15,823 nt of DNA from Candidatus Aminicenantota bacterium (lineage in GTDB: Bacteria > Acidobacteriota > Aminicenantia > Aminicenantales > JAFGBC01): NCBI GenBank assembly GCA_016933355.1, contig JAFGBC010000362.1:1-15823 (forward strand), in the 5' to 3' direction. The notes beneath the pieces were generated by a model. That model did not search any database, was not told the origin of the DNA, and worked only from the letters and a program-made list of their open reading frames with translations. The position numbers and the translations under genes were made by a program. Below, in pieces: positions 1 to 7,054 of the stretch (positions within the stretch are counted from its first letter, which is position 1; every line of letters begins with the position of its first letter).

Positions 1-1920
1 CAGCGCGGCGAAATCATCGGCCCGGCCGGTCAGGCAGGCCGTCCAGAGCACCCAGTCCAGCTTGGTGTAGTCCTTGCGGTTGTCGAGGGGAAGACCGTAG
101 CGATTCTGGCTTTTACGGTAGTAGGCCATCTCCTTGTCGGCGACCGCGGCCGGGAAAAGGTTGTAGCCTAAGATCCGGTCCCAGACCAGGTTGTATTTCT
201 GGCTCCAGGTTCCCGGCTTGTCGAAGGCCAGCCGGTAGTGGTCGCCGTCGTCGGCCAGTCGCAGCCATTCGGACGCGAACCGGGCGGCCGTCGCGGCATA
301 GGCCTTGGCCTCGGCCTTCTTCCCGAGCCGGCCGGCGAGGTCGGCGTAAGCGCGGAGGCCGAGAATGGCCTTGAGCGACAGGTTGGCGTTGTGGGCGAGA
401 TGGCCGGCGAAGTCGTCGGTGCAGAGCTGGTTCTCGGGGTCGAGCCCCTTGTCCTTGAGGAATTCCGCCCAGCACCGAAGAAGCGGCTCGTAGGGCCTCA
501 GGAATTCGACGCTCTCTTCGGCCCGGGCCAGCGCCGCGGCCAGGATCAGCATGTTGCCGCTCTCTTCGACCGGCATCTGGTCCTCCTCGCTCTCTTCGCC
601 GCCGCCGTAGACCTGACCGTTGGCGTGGGGGTAGGTCCCCAGGTCGTGCGGCGCGACGGGGAACGGCCAACGCCCGCTCGCGGCATAATCGAAGACCGGC
701 CGGAGCATGGCTTTCATGAGCGGGGGGCTGAGGTACAGATAGAGCGGCGCCGAGGGATAGATGACATCGACGGTCGCGATGCAGCCGTTGCTGCAGTTCT
801 CCTTGGGGAAGAAGAGCGGCGTTCCGTCGACGTCAACGGCCAGCTTGTGGGCGGCGATGGACTGGCGGAAGGCCAGGGTCGCGATCCAGGCGTATTTCGC
901 GCCCCCGGCCCCGGTCAGCGCGGCGAGAAGCGCGACGTCGAATTCGCGGCAGGCCGCCGCGAGCTTATCGTAGTCGAGCGCGGCTTGCCTCAAGAGTTGA
1001 GAAGCCTCCCAGCCGGTGCGCCGCCAGTAGGGCCTGAGCTTGCGATGGAAATGCTCGATCGAGAAGCGGTCGTCGTAGGCGAGGATCCAGCGGCGCGACG
1101 CGGGCTCGGCTCCGACCTTGTCAAGGACAAAGCCGGCGGCGGCGACCGGATAGCCCTCGGAGACGGAGCGGGGCATGTCGGCCTCGTCCGCGACTTCGTC
1201 CGCCCAGCCGTCGTTCCAGAAGGATTCCCGGCAGGCGCCGCTCGACCCGAGCCGTGTGACGGGCCGGAGATCCCGGGGAACGGCCAGATAGAAATAGCCC
1301 CAGTCGATGCGCAGGTCGTCCCCTCTCTTCTCCAGGAGGCGCTGGTCCCGGGAACCGAAGGACAGGACCTCGAGGCCGGGGACGGCGAGACGGCCCCAGA
1401 CGACCTTTTGGTCGGGCGTGTTGACGGCGATCTCGGCCGACGCATCGAGATAGAGCTGAACATCGTGGCCGGCGCCGTCCGTGCTCCGGACGCCGGCCGT
1501 GATATAGGTCACGGGTCTGGATAAAACGTCGAGGTCGCTCGGCAGGAGCGGGCAGAGAAAGGTCAGGGTCAGCTCGACGCCCGCGTCGGCGAAGACGTAG
1601 ACGGTCCGGGTCGGAAAAACCTCCAGGCCCGTCTGGGTCATCGGCGTCGAGCCCCAGGGCCCGCGGCCCATGACGCGGAAGGGCTTGCCGTCGACGCGGA
1701 CGAGGGCGGACAGGGCGTGGGGCCGTCCCGTCCAGTGAACCGGCCATCCGTCGGCCAGACGGTCCGAGGGCGACCAGATGCTGAAATAGGGGTCGTGGGT
1801 CACGAGCGGGACGGACGGCGGTCTCGGCAAGGGACGCTCCCCGTCGGAGGCGAAGAGAGCGGCGCCCCCCGCGAACGCGAACAGAGCGAACAGGATCCCC
1901 GGAAACCGGCGTCTGGGCAT
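1..1920 (-). CDS. Secreted GtaA-like glutaminase-family protein (DUF5127/DUF4965/DUF1793), 3' end cut by window
   Basis: The frame is open for 640 codons from the ATG at 1918-1920 to the window edge, so the C-terminus is missing. Residues 1-25 form a signal peptide (basic MPRRR, then a hydrophobic stretch ending ALFAS). The N-terminal part (about 30-330) resembles DUF4964/DUF5127, and 340 onward resembles DUF4965 and the start of DUF1793. Family-typical motifs are HDLGTYPHANG (425-435), EEDQMPVEESGNM (445-457), YNLVWDRILGYNLFP (576-590) and YGLPLDNRKDYTKLDW (608-623). Fungal GtaA is described as a glutaminase, but many bacterial members have no proven substrate, and an alpha/alpha-barrel glycosidase-like role is equally possible. 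AGGAG at 1927-1931, 6 nt before the ATG, supports this start. It has its own promoter. The family call is firm; the activity is not. Confidence 0.85.
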   Translation of the reverse strand, partial: MPRRRFPGILFALFAFAGGAALFASDGERPLPRPPSVPLVTHDPYFSIWSPSDRLADGWPVHWTGRPHALSALVRVDGKPFRVMGRGPWGSTPMTQTGLEVFPTRTVYVFADAGVELTLTFLCPLLPSDLDVLSRPVTYITAGVRSTDGAGHDVQLYLDASAEIAVNTPDQKVVWGRLAVPGLEVLSFGSRDQRLLEKRGDDLRIDWGYFYLAVPRDLRPVTRLGSSGACRESFWNDGWADEVADEADMPRSVSEGYPVAAAGFVLDKVGAEPASRRWILAYDDRFSIEHFHRKLRPYWRRTGWEASQLLRQAALDYDKLAAACREFDVALLAALTGAGGAKYAWIATLAFRQSIAAHKLAVDVDGTPLFFPKENCSNGCIATVDVIYPSAPLYLYLSPPLMKAMLRPVFDYAASGRWPFPVAPHDLGTYPHANGQVYGGGEESEEDQMPVEESGNMLILAAALARAEESVEFLRPYEPLLRCWAEFLKDKGLDPENQLCTDDFAGHLAHNANLSLKAILGLRAYADLAGRLGKKAEAKAYAATAARFASEWLRLADDGDHYRLAFDKPGTWSQKYNLVWDRILGYNLFPAAVADKEMAYYRKSQNRYGLPLDNRKDYTKLDWVLWTACLTGRADDFAAL

Positions 1921-1940
1921 GGCACACTCCTCTCCGGGCC

Positions 1941-1969
1941 ATCATACAATTTTGAGGGATCAGTCTCAA
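1941..1969 (-). promoter_or_regulatory. Sigma-70-type promoter of the GtaA-like gene
   Basis: On the minus strand, TTGAGA (1964-1969) and TATGAT (1941-1946) each match consensus at 5 of 6 bases and are separated by 17 bp. The predicted transcription start near 1934 gives a leader of about 13 nt that just includes the SD site. This is a sequence match only. Confidence 0.65.
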
Positions 1970-2050
1970 CGTTCGCGCGAGGAGCGACGCCGCTTCCGCC
2001 CGGCCGCCCCGTCCGCCGGCGCGCCTCGGCTGCTGTGACCGGCCCCGCGC

Positions 2051-3937
2051 TCAGGCGCCCGGCTTGATCTTGTAGACGCCCGCGCCGTTCGTCCCGGCAT
2101 AGAGCGTCGCCGGGTCTTTGGGGTCGAAGGCCAGCGAGAAGATCATCGTGTCGGGGCAAAGCCCGGCGCCCATGTAGGACCAGGTGGACCCCCCGTCCCG
2201 GCTCCTGTAGACACCCAGGTTGGAGACGCCCGCGTAGAGATGGAGCGGATTGGCAGGATGGATCGCGAAGGCGTCGATATAGCGGCAGGAGGGCAAGCCG
2301 TCGTTGATCTCAGTCCAGGTCTTCCCTTGATTGACGCTCTTGAAGACCCCGCTTCCGCCGGTTCCTGCGTACATGGTCCCGTCCGGGGCGATCGTCAGCT
2401 GATAGATTTCGGCGTACGGCGCGCCCGCCTTCTTCCATGTCTTTCCGGTCGCCGTCCCTCGCCAGAGGGAGCTTCCCGTCCAGACATAGACCGTGCCCGG
2501 CCGCGAGGTATCGAAAACAACGCCCCCGGGCGAGCTGTCTTTGAAGCCCGCCTGAGCCCAGGTCCGCCCGGCGTTCGTGCTCCGGTAAAGGCCGCTCCCG
2601 AAGGTCGTCGCGAAAATCCGGTCCGGGTCGGCGGGGTCGAGCACGACGGACGTGATCCTGGCCGTCAGGCTCAATTTCGTCCAGGTTTGACCGCCGTCCG
2701 TGGTTTTGAACATACCCTGATAGTAGCTTCCTGCGTAGATCACGGCGGGATTCCGGGCATCGACGGCGACGCTCTCGCAGCCGGCCGCCGCCGGGTAGGG
2801 CGCCGCGTTCAAGCTCCGCCAGGGCGGGCCGCCCCCCGTCCCTTTGAACAGCCCGGTCCCCGTCCCGACATAGAGAACGCCGGCCGTTTTCGCGTCGAAA
2901 GCGATGTCCTTGATGTCTTGGGCCCGAAATCCCTTGTTGACGGCCGTCCACGCGCCGCCGCCGTTCATCGACCTGAACAGACCGGCCGAGAGCGTCCCGG
3001 CGTAAAGGACGGTCGGCCGCGAAGGCGCAATCGCCAAGGCATTGATGTAGATATCGGTCAGGCCGTCGTTGACCGGAGTCAAGGTCTCCGCGAAATCGGC
3101 GCTCTTGTAGATACCGCGATATTGCGTCGCTAGATACAGAGTCCCGGAGGCGCGGGGATCGACCACTATGGCGCAGATATCCGAGGGCAACGTCGTGGGC
3201 AACGCCTTCCAGGTCGATCCTCCGTCCAGGCTCTTCCAGTTCCTGTCGGCGGCCAAGTAGATGATGAGCGGATTGACGGCGTCGACGGCGAACGCCCTGA
3301 CGAAGCCCTTGTTGCCGACGAGCTTCCAGGACGCCCCTCCGTTGACGCTTTTATAGAGGCCCTCGTCCTCGACGCCGGCATAGAGAACGCCGTTCTTGTC
3401 TATGCCGAGGGACCAGGCGGATTTATAGGACAAGCTATTACTCATCCATTTCCAGGACGCGCCTCCGTTCGTGCTCTTGTAGACGCCGCGCCCGCCCGTC
3501 GCGGCCCAGACGGTCCGGGGCGATTTGGGGTGGGCGGCGATGCCCCAGATATTCCTCTCCTTGAGGAGGTCTCCGCTGGCCTGAATCCAGGCCGCGCCGC
3601 CGTCGATGGATTTATAGACCCCTCTCGCCGTCCCGACGTAGATCGTGTTCGGAAGTCTCTTGGGAATATGCAGAGAAAAGACCTCGAGGTCGATGACGCC
3701 CCGTCCGACCGGCTGCCAGGAGGCGCCGCTGTTCGTGGTCCGGTAGACGCCGCCGAACTGGGCTCCGCAAAAGGCCGTGCCCGGCTTGGTCGGATGGACG
3801 GCCAGCGCGACGGAGATACCACCTTCGGGGCCGATCGACTTCCAAACCGGCGCCCGATCCGTCGACGCGAAAGCCGCCCCGGCCAGCAGCGCCGACGCCA
3901 GCGAAACAACCGCGCACGTTCTCCCGATAGGAATCAT
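2051..3937 (-). CDS. Secreted Asp-box (BNR/sortilin-like) beta-propeller protein, 628 aa
   Basis: The start is the ATG at 3935-3937. It has a strong SD (AAGGAGG, 3942-3948) 4 nt upstream, whereas the longer frame from 3970 would begin inside the promoter -10. The protein starts MIPIGRTCAVV and has a signal peptide ending near AAFAS. The rest is about thirteen repeats of 40-48 residues, each with an Asp-box-like loop: SIDGGAAW, STNGGASW, SLDGGSTW, TTDGGQTW, STNAGRTW, SVNQGKTW, SRDGGSTW. These alternate with phrases such as YAGT and GVYKS. Such repeats fold as seven-bladed propellers, often two in tandem, as in GH74 xyloglucanases, sialidases and sortilin. I see no additional catalytic or anchoring domain, so a glycan- or protein-binding surface role is inferred. 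The GH74 catalytic aspartates cannot be assigned by eye. The gene is transcribed divergently from the trpB2 leader. Confidence 0.9.
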   Translation of the reverse strand: MIPIGRTCAVVSLASALLAGAAFASTDRAPVWKSIGPEGGISVALAVHPTKPGTAFCGAQFGGVYRTTNSGASWQPVGRGVIDLEVFSLHIPKRLPNTIYVGTARGVYKSIDGGAAWIQASGDLLKERNIWGIAAHPKSPRTVWAATGGRGVYKSTNGGASWKWMSNSLSYKSAWSLGIDKNGVLYAGVEDEGLYKSVNGGASWKLVGNKGFVRAFAVDAVNPLIIYLAADRNWKSLDGGSTWKALPTTLPSDICAIVVDPRASGTLYLATQYRGIYKSADFAETLTPVNDGLTDIYINALAIAPSRPTVLYAGTLSAGLFRSMNGGGAWTAVNKGFRAQDIKDIAFDAKTAGVLYVGTGTGLFKGTGGGPPWRSLNAAPYPAAAGCESVAVDARNPAVIYAGSYYQGMFKTTDGGQTWTKLSLTARITSVVLDPADPDRIFATTFGSGLYRSTNAGRTWAQAGFKDSSPGGVVFDTSRPGTVYVWTGSSLWRGTATGKTWKKAGAPYAEIYQLTIAPDGTMYAGTGGSGVFKSVNQGKTWTEINDGLPSCRYIDAFAIHPANPLHLYAGVSNLGVYRSRDGGSTWSYMGAGLCPDTMIFSLAFDPKDPATLYAGTNGAGVYKIKPGA

Positions 3938-3965
3938 GCCGCCTCCTTGTCCTGCGTGTGTTTCA

Positions 3966-3995
3966 TTCATATCCCAGATCGGCCAAGCCTGTCAA
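3966..3995 (-). promoter_or_regulatory. Sigma-70-type promoter of the Asp-box propeller gene
   Basis: On the minus strand, a perfect TTGACA (3990-3995) is followed after 18 bp by TATGAA (3966-3971, 4 of 6). The predicted transcription start near 3959 leaves a leader of about 21 nt containing the strong SD. The alternative ATG at 3970 lies inside this -10 element, so it could not be on the transcript. Confidence 0.6.
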
Positions 3996-4066
3996 CCGCA
4001 TGAACGAGCTCACGGCGGCCGACGACGGTCGCGCCGGGCCTTAGACGGAAAAAATGTAAAAAAGCC

Positions 4067-4095
4067 TTGACAGAGAAGAAACCGTTTCCTATAAT
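4067..4095 (+). promoter_or_regulatory. Full-consensus sigma-70 promoter of the trpB2 leader
   Basis: TTGACA (4067-4072), a 17-bp spacer and TATAAT (4090-4095) match the housekeeping consensus at all 12 bases with ideal spacing. The surrounding DNA is locally AT-rich in an otherwise GC-rich window. The predicted transcription start (4102-4103) falls on or next to the ATG of the leader ORF. An 11-bp perfect inverted repeat (GAAAC-C-GTTTC, 4078-4088) lies between the two hexamers, where an operator could be. Confidence 0.85.
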
Positions 4096-4102
4096 CCGCC
4101 GC

Positions 4103-4201
4103 ATGATATCGTCGAACCTGGTCCTCGCGAAACGGGCGGTCGCGCCCGGCGCCCTCCAGGTTTCCTTCTCTTTCTGGTGGGCGGTTCCCCCCGCCCTCTA
4201 A
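4103..4201 (+). CDS. Putative tryptophan leader peptide (32 aa, tandem Trp), leaderless
   Basis: This short ORF begins 7 nt after the -10 hexamer of a consensus promoter, so its ATG would be at or within a nucleotide of the 5' end of the transcript. No SD precedes it. The peptide starts MISSNLVLAK and ends FWWAVPPAL, with adjacent TGG TGG codons (residues 25-26, 4175-4180) six codons before the TAA. It lies 79 nt upstream of trpB2. Trp-rich leader peptides ahead of trp genes are the hallmark of ribosome-mediated attenuation: low charged tRNA-Trp stalls the ribosome and changes downstream RNA folding. Twin Trp codons in the leader of a tryptophan synthase gene are hard to dismiss as chance. 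Translation itself is inferred. It is too short to be a conventional protein. Confidence 0.72.
   Translation: MISSNLVLAKRAVAPGALQVSFSFWWAVPPAL
4115..4162 (+). promoter_or_regulatory. Leader RNA stem-loop (possible attenuator segment 1:2)
   Basis: AACCTGG (4115-4121) is perfectly complementary to CCAGGTT (4156-4162), giving a 7-bp stem. It encloses a second hairpin, CGGGCG-GTCG-CGCCCG (4133-4148), of 6 GC-rich pairs. The structure lies inside the leader ORF, upstream of the Trp codons. The same CCAGGTT recurs at 4228-4234, just past the T-run, so the 5' arm has two possible partners. Mutually exclusive folding is plausible but unproven. Confidence 0.45.
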
Positions 4202-4224
4202 CATCACCACCCTACCTTTTTTTT
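4176..4224 (+). terminator. Possible attenuator terminator with U8 tract before trpB2
   Basis: GGTGGG (4176-4181, overlapping the Trp codons) can pair with CCTACC (4211-4216; six pairs, one G-U), ending immediately before a run of eight T's (4217-4224). A competing hairpin, GGGCGG (4179-4184) with CCGCCC (4191-4196), is perfect and uses the same 5' arm. A ribosome held on the tandem TGG codons would cover this arm and could stop the terminator forming, letting transcription reach trpB2. The outer stem encloses a long loop, so termination strength is uncertain and needs folding or transcript data. Confidence 0.45.
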
Positions 4225-4235
4225 CTCCCAGGTTC

Positions 4236-4251
4236 TCCCCGGCAACGGGGA
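4236..4251 (+). other. GNRA-capped hairpin in the trpB2 5' leader
   Basis: TCCCCG and CGGGGA form a perfect 6-bp stem around a GCAA tetraloop. It lies between the T-run and the trpB2 SD (AAGGA, 4267-4271). It could stabilise the read-through mRNA or take part in the regulatory fold. There is no T-run directly after it, so it is not a terminator by itself. Confidence 0.4.
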
Positions 4252-4280
4252 CATCTTCCGGAAAGAAAGGACTACCGACG

Positions 4281-5573
4281 ATGAATCGCTTCGCTTCGCG
4301 ACAAGCCGATTATCTCCCCTCCTCTTATTACAACATCAAGGCCGACCTCGACGAGGCGCCCAAGCCTCCCCTCCATCCGGCGACGAAAAAGCCGCTCGAC
4401 CCCAGGGACCTCGAGGTCATCTTCCCCAAGAGCTTCATCGACCAGGAGATCGCAACCGCACGGGATATTCCCATCCCGTCCGAGGTCCTCGAAGCTTATG
4501 CCCAGTATCGTCCGACGCCGCTCGTCCGGGCCACCGGGCTCAAGCGCTATCTGGACACGCCGGCCGATATCTTCTACAAATACGAAGGGGTCAGCCCGAC
4601 CGGCAGCCACAAGTCGAACACGGCCATCGCCCAGGCCTACCTGGCCGCCCGGGACGGCGTCCGAACGCTCGTCACGGAAACGGGAGCGGGCCAGTGGGGC
4701 TCGGCGCTGTCCTACGCCGGCGCCCTGTTCGGGCTCGAAATCCGGGTTTTCATGGTCCGGGCCAGCTACCGCCAGAAACCCGGCCGCCGGACGCTCATGA
4801 AGCTGTTCGGGGCCTCGGTCGAGGAAAGCCCCGGTCCGACGACGGACTCCGGCCGCGCGTTCTTTGCCCAGAATCCCGACCATCCGGGAAGCCTCGGCAT
4901 GGCCATCGCCGAGGCCGTCGAGGTCGCCATGCGGAGCGGCGGATCGGTCAAGTACGCCCTGGGCTCCGTCCTGGACAGCGTCCTGATGCACCAGACGGTG
5001 ATCGGACAGGAGGCCATCCGCCAGATGGACGAGTTGGGCGCCCAGCCCGACCTCGTTGTGGGCTGCGTCGGCGGCGGCTCGAATTTTTCGGGACTCGCCT
5101 TTCCGTGCCTCCGGCGCCGGTTGAAACAAGGCGCCGCCATCCGCTTCCTGGCCGTCGAGCCCGAAGTCTGCGCCTCCTTGACCCGGGGAGAGCTTCGCTA
5201 CGACCACGGCGACGCTTCGGGACTGACCCCTCTTCTCTATATGCACACGCTGGGCATGGGCTTCGTCCCGCCGCCCATCCACGCCGGAGGCCTCCGCTAT
5301 CACGGGATGGCGCCCCTGGTGAGCCACCTGGTCGACCGGGAGCTGATTCAGGCGCGGGCGGTCGGTCAGGACGAGGTTTTCCAGGCGGCCCGCGTCTTCC
5401 TCCGGACCGAAGGCGTCCTGCCGGCGCCCGAATCCTCCCATGCGGTTGCCGCCGTCATCCAGGAAGCCCTGGCCGCCCGCCGCGAGGGCCGGTCGGAGAC
5501 GATCCTCTTCAACCTCTCCGGACACGGTTTCCATGATATGGGCGCCTACGAGATAAACGGCCGGCCTGTTTGA
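4281..5573 (+). CDS. trpB: TrpB2-type tryptophan synthase beta chain, 430 aa
   Basis: A PLP enzyme that condenses indole with L-serine to make L-tryptophan, in the cytosol. The PLP lysine is in GSHKSNTA (K111). ETGAGQWG (133-140) supplies the catalytic glutamate (E133), GCVGGGSN (261-268) is the cofactor-phosphate loop, and PAPESSHA (381-388) and SGHG (413-416) complete the site. The long N-terminal extension (YLPSSYYNIKADL and following) and the 430-residue length mark the TrpB2 subfamily, often found away from trpA; TrpB1 is about 400 aa. No trpA or other trp biosynthetic gene is in the window, so it may work on free indole or with a distant TrpA. The ATG is preceded by AAGGA with 9 nt spacing. 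Upstream lies a putative Trp attenuator, so expression is probably raised by tryptophan shortage. All key residues are present. Confidence 0.95.
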   Translation: MNRFASRQADYLPSSYYNIKADLDEAPKPPLHPATKKPLDPRDLEVIFPKSFIDQEIATARDIPIPSEVLEAYAQYRPTPLVRATGLKRYLDTPADIFYKYEGVSPTGSHKSNTAIAQAYLAARDGVRTLVTETGAGQWGSALSYAGALFGLEIRVFMVRASYRQKPGRRTLMKLFGASVEESPGPTTDSGRAFFAQNPDHPGSLGMAIAEAVEVAMRSGGSVKYALGSVLDSVLMHQTVIGQEAIRQMDELGAQPDLVVGCVGGGSNFSGLAFPCLRRRLKQGAAIRFLAVEPEVCASLTRGELRYDHGDASGLTPLLYMHTLGMGFVPPPIHAGGLRYHGMAPLVSHLVDRELIQARAVGQDEVFQAARVFLRTEGVLPAPESSHAVAAVIQEALAARREGRSETILFNLSGHGFHDMGAYEINGRPV

Positions 5574-5582
5574 TCCGGTCGG

Positions 5583-5606
5583 CGGACGGCCCTTCCCGCC
5601 CGTCCG
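5583..5606 (+). other. GC-rich hairpin after trpB2
   Basis: CGGACGG (5583-5589) pairs perfectly with CCGTCCG (5600-5606) around a 10-nt loop, starting 9 nt after the trpB2 stop codon. No T-run follows, so intrinsic termination is doubtful. It might reduce transcription into the lipoprotein gene or protect the trpB2 mRNA end. In this GC-rich DNA it may also be chance. Confidence 0.25.
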
Positions 5607-5666
5607 GCGGCGGCCGGGTGAACTATCGGGCGGCGGCTTACGTATTGAAAAGATGGAGGTGCCGCC

Positions 5667-6380
5667 ATGACTCGTGCGACCGGAACCGGAACACTCGCGG
5701 TCCTGACCCTGATAGCCGCGTTGACGGCCTGCGGCCGCGTTTCGGAAACGCGGACGACGGGCGAGACGATCGATCCGGGCGGCGCGACCGCGGCCGATGT
5801 CCTGATCAAGATGGGCGCCGGAGAGCTCGAGCTCACGGGCGGCGGCGCGCACTTGATGGACGCGACATTCACGACCAACGTCCGGCGCTGGGAGCCCCGC
5901 GTCGACTACGACGTCTTCGGCGGGAAGGGCCGCCTCTCCGTCCGCCAGAGGCGGTTCGGGGGGCTGTTTTTAGGAAACGCTAAAAACGAGTGGACGATCC
6001 GCCTGGGCGGCGGCCTGCCGATCGACCTCGGCGTCGACCTGGGGGCGGGCGAGAGCGCGCTCGACCTGCGCGGCCTCGACCTCGGCTCCCTCGAGATCGA
6101 TATGGGCGTCGGCGAGATGACGCTCGACCTCAGCGGCCCCCGGACGCGGAGCCTGCGGGTCTCGATCGACGGGGGGATCGGCCGCGGCACGATCCTGCTC
6201 CCCCGCGACGTCGGGGTCAAAGTCGACATCGACGGCGGACTGGGCTCGATCGAGGCGCGCGGCCTCGAGCGGACCGGCCGCAAACATGTCTACACCAACG
6301 ACGCCTGGGACCGCAGCGACGTCCGGGTCGAGATCGAGATCGACGCCGGGATCGGGAGCATCGAGCTCAAGGTTATCTAG
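5667..6380 (+). CDS. Toast-rack/DUF4097-like lipoprotein, 237 aa
   Basis: A type II signal peptide with lipobox LTAC places the lipidated cysteine at C22, so the protein should be anchored in a membrane facing the periplasm or cell surface. The mature part is made of short glycine-rich strands with a recurring pattern (MGAGELELTG, LGAGESALDLRG, MGVGEMTLDLSG, DGGIGRGTILLP, DGGLGSIEARG, DAGIGSIELKVI). This is typical of the beta-helical toast-rack/LiaF-C (DUF2154, DUF4097) class. LiaF-like domains act in cell-envelope stress sensing in Firmicutes; here the function is unknown. GGAGGTG lies 5 nt before the ATG and supports the start. It follows trpB2 by 93 nt on the same strand and I see no convincing promoter between them, so co-transcription is possible. 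It converges with the next gene with only 6 bp between stop codons. Confidence 0.8.
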   Translation: MTRATGTGTLAVLTLIAALTACGRVSETRTTGETIDPGGATAADVLIKMGAGELELTGGGAHLMDATFTTNVRRWEPRVDYDVFGGKGRLSVRQRRFGGLFLGNAKNEWTIRLGGGLPIDLGVDLGAGESALDLRGLDLGSLEIDMGVGEMTLDLSGPRTRSLRVSIDGGIGRGTILLPRDVGVKVDIDGGLGSIEARGLERTGRKHVYTNDAWDRSDVRVEIEIDAGIGSIELKVI

Positions 6381-6386
6381 CGCCGC

Positions 6387-7049
6387 TCACAGCCGCAGGA
6401 ACAGGCCGGCCGTCGCGCTGAAGGAGGAGACCTCGGCCGGATCGTCCAGGACCAGGATGTAGCGTCCGTCGAGGCGGAAGCCGAAGGCCGTCCCGGCGAA
6501 GACCTCCACCCCTCCCCCGGCCTGGAGGAGCGGCGCGATGAGCGCGTCGTCGCCCGGCGGCGGCCAGGAGAGGACGTGCCCCCTTTCGGTTTCGACCGTT
6601 TCCTCCCTCGCCTCGATCCGATCCAAACCCGCGCCGACCGCAAGGTAGGGCCGGATCCGTCCCGCCGGCAAGCGAAGGAGGAGCGCCAGCGCGAAACCGA
6701 AATGACGATGGGAGCGGCAGCGGAGGACGTCTCCGTCCGAAGGATCGCTCAGCGTCAGCGCCGAGCGGCCTACGAAGCGGCCGTCGTATTCGACGGCCAG
6801 CCAGGGTTTGAACGCGTAGGACAAAGAGAGGGAGAAGACGGACGCCGTGTGGGCCGGCGTCGCCGGAAAGTCGTTTTCGCCCTGGACGTAATCCCCGTCC
6901 GATCCGTAGGCGAAGTGATGATGCGCGCCGCCCGCGACCGCGATCTGGAACCGTCGCTCCTGGGAGGCGAGCGGAAGCGCCGTCGCCGCGATCAAAGCCA
7001 GCCCGGCCGCCGCTCGAATCCCGATGTCCCGCAACGCGCCGGTGTTCAT
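6387..7049 (-). CDS. Small outer-membrane beta-barrel protein, 220 aa
   Basis: The protein begins MNTGALRDIG and has a signal peptide (hydrophobic to about residue 28, ending ALPLAS). The rest is alternating beta-strand segments, such as FSLSLSYAFKPWLAVEYDGRFVG and IRPYLAVGAGLDRI, and it ends in FLRL, typical of an OmpA/Omp-like eight-stranded barrel. The ATG at 7047-7049 is preferred, with GGTG six bases upstream. A GTG at 7058 in the same frame overlaps the previous stop codon (GTGA) and would add three residues. It is the last gene of a four-gene minus-strand cluster, 5 bp after its neighbour. No substrate or partner can be assigned. Confidence 0.75.
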   Translation of the reverse strand: MNTGALRDIGIRAAAGLALIAATALPLASQERRFQIAVAGGAHHHFAYGSDGDYVQGENDFPATPAHTASVFSLSLSYAFKPWLAVEYDGRFVGRSALTLSDPSDGDVLRCRSHRHFGFALALLLRLPAGRIRPYLAVGAGLDRIEAREETVETERGHVLSWPPPGDDALIAPLLQAGGGVEVFAGTAFGFRLDGRYILVLDDPAEVSSFSATAGLFLRL

Positions 7050-7054
7050 GAGGA

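Noticed and set aside
238..1524. 428-codon plus-strand frame opposite the GtaA-like gene
   Set aside because: The opposite strand carries an unbroken 640-codon frame with signal peptide, promoter, SD and family motifs.
1121..1969. 282-codon minus-strand frame overlapping the start of the GtaA-like gene
   Set aside because: It is out of frame with the real protein and is an arginine-rich translation; its ATG lies upstream of the real SD and within the promoter.
1970..2050. Possible terminator between the propeller gene and the GtaA-like gene
   Set aside because: The stretch is GC-rich with only weak GCCGG/CCGGC pairing and no T-run in the direction of transcription.
3938..3970. Upstream ATG at 3970 for the propeller gene
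   Set aside because: It lies within the predicted -10 box and lacks an SD. The ATG at 3937 has a strong SD and a cleaner signal peptide.
4272..5852. 526-codon minus-strand frame opposite trpB2
   Set aside because: It is antisense to a clear TrpB2. Long antisense frames are expected in DNA with strong third-position G/C.
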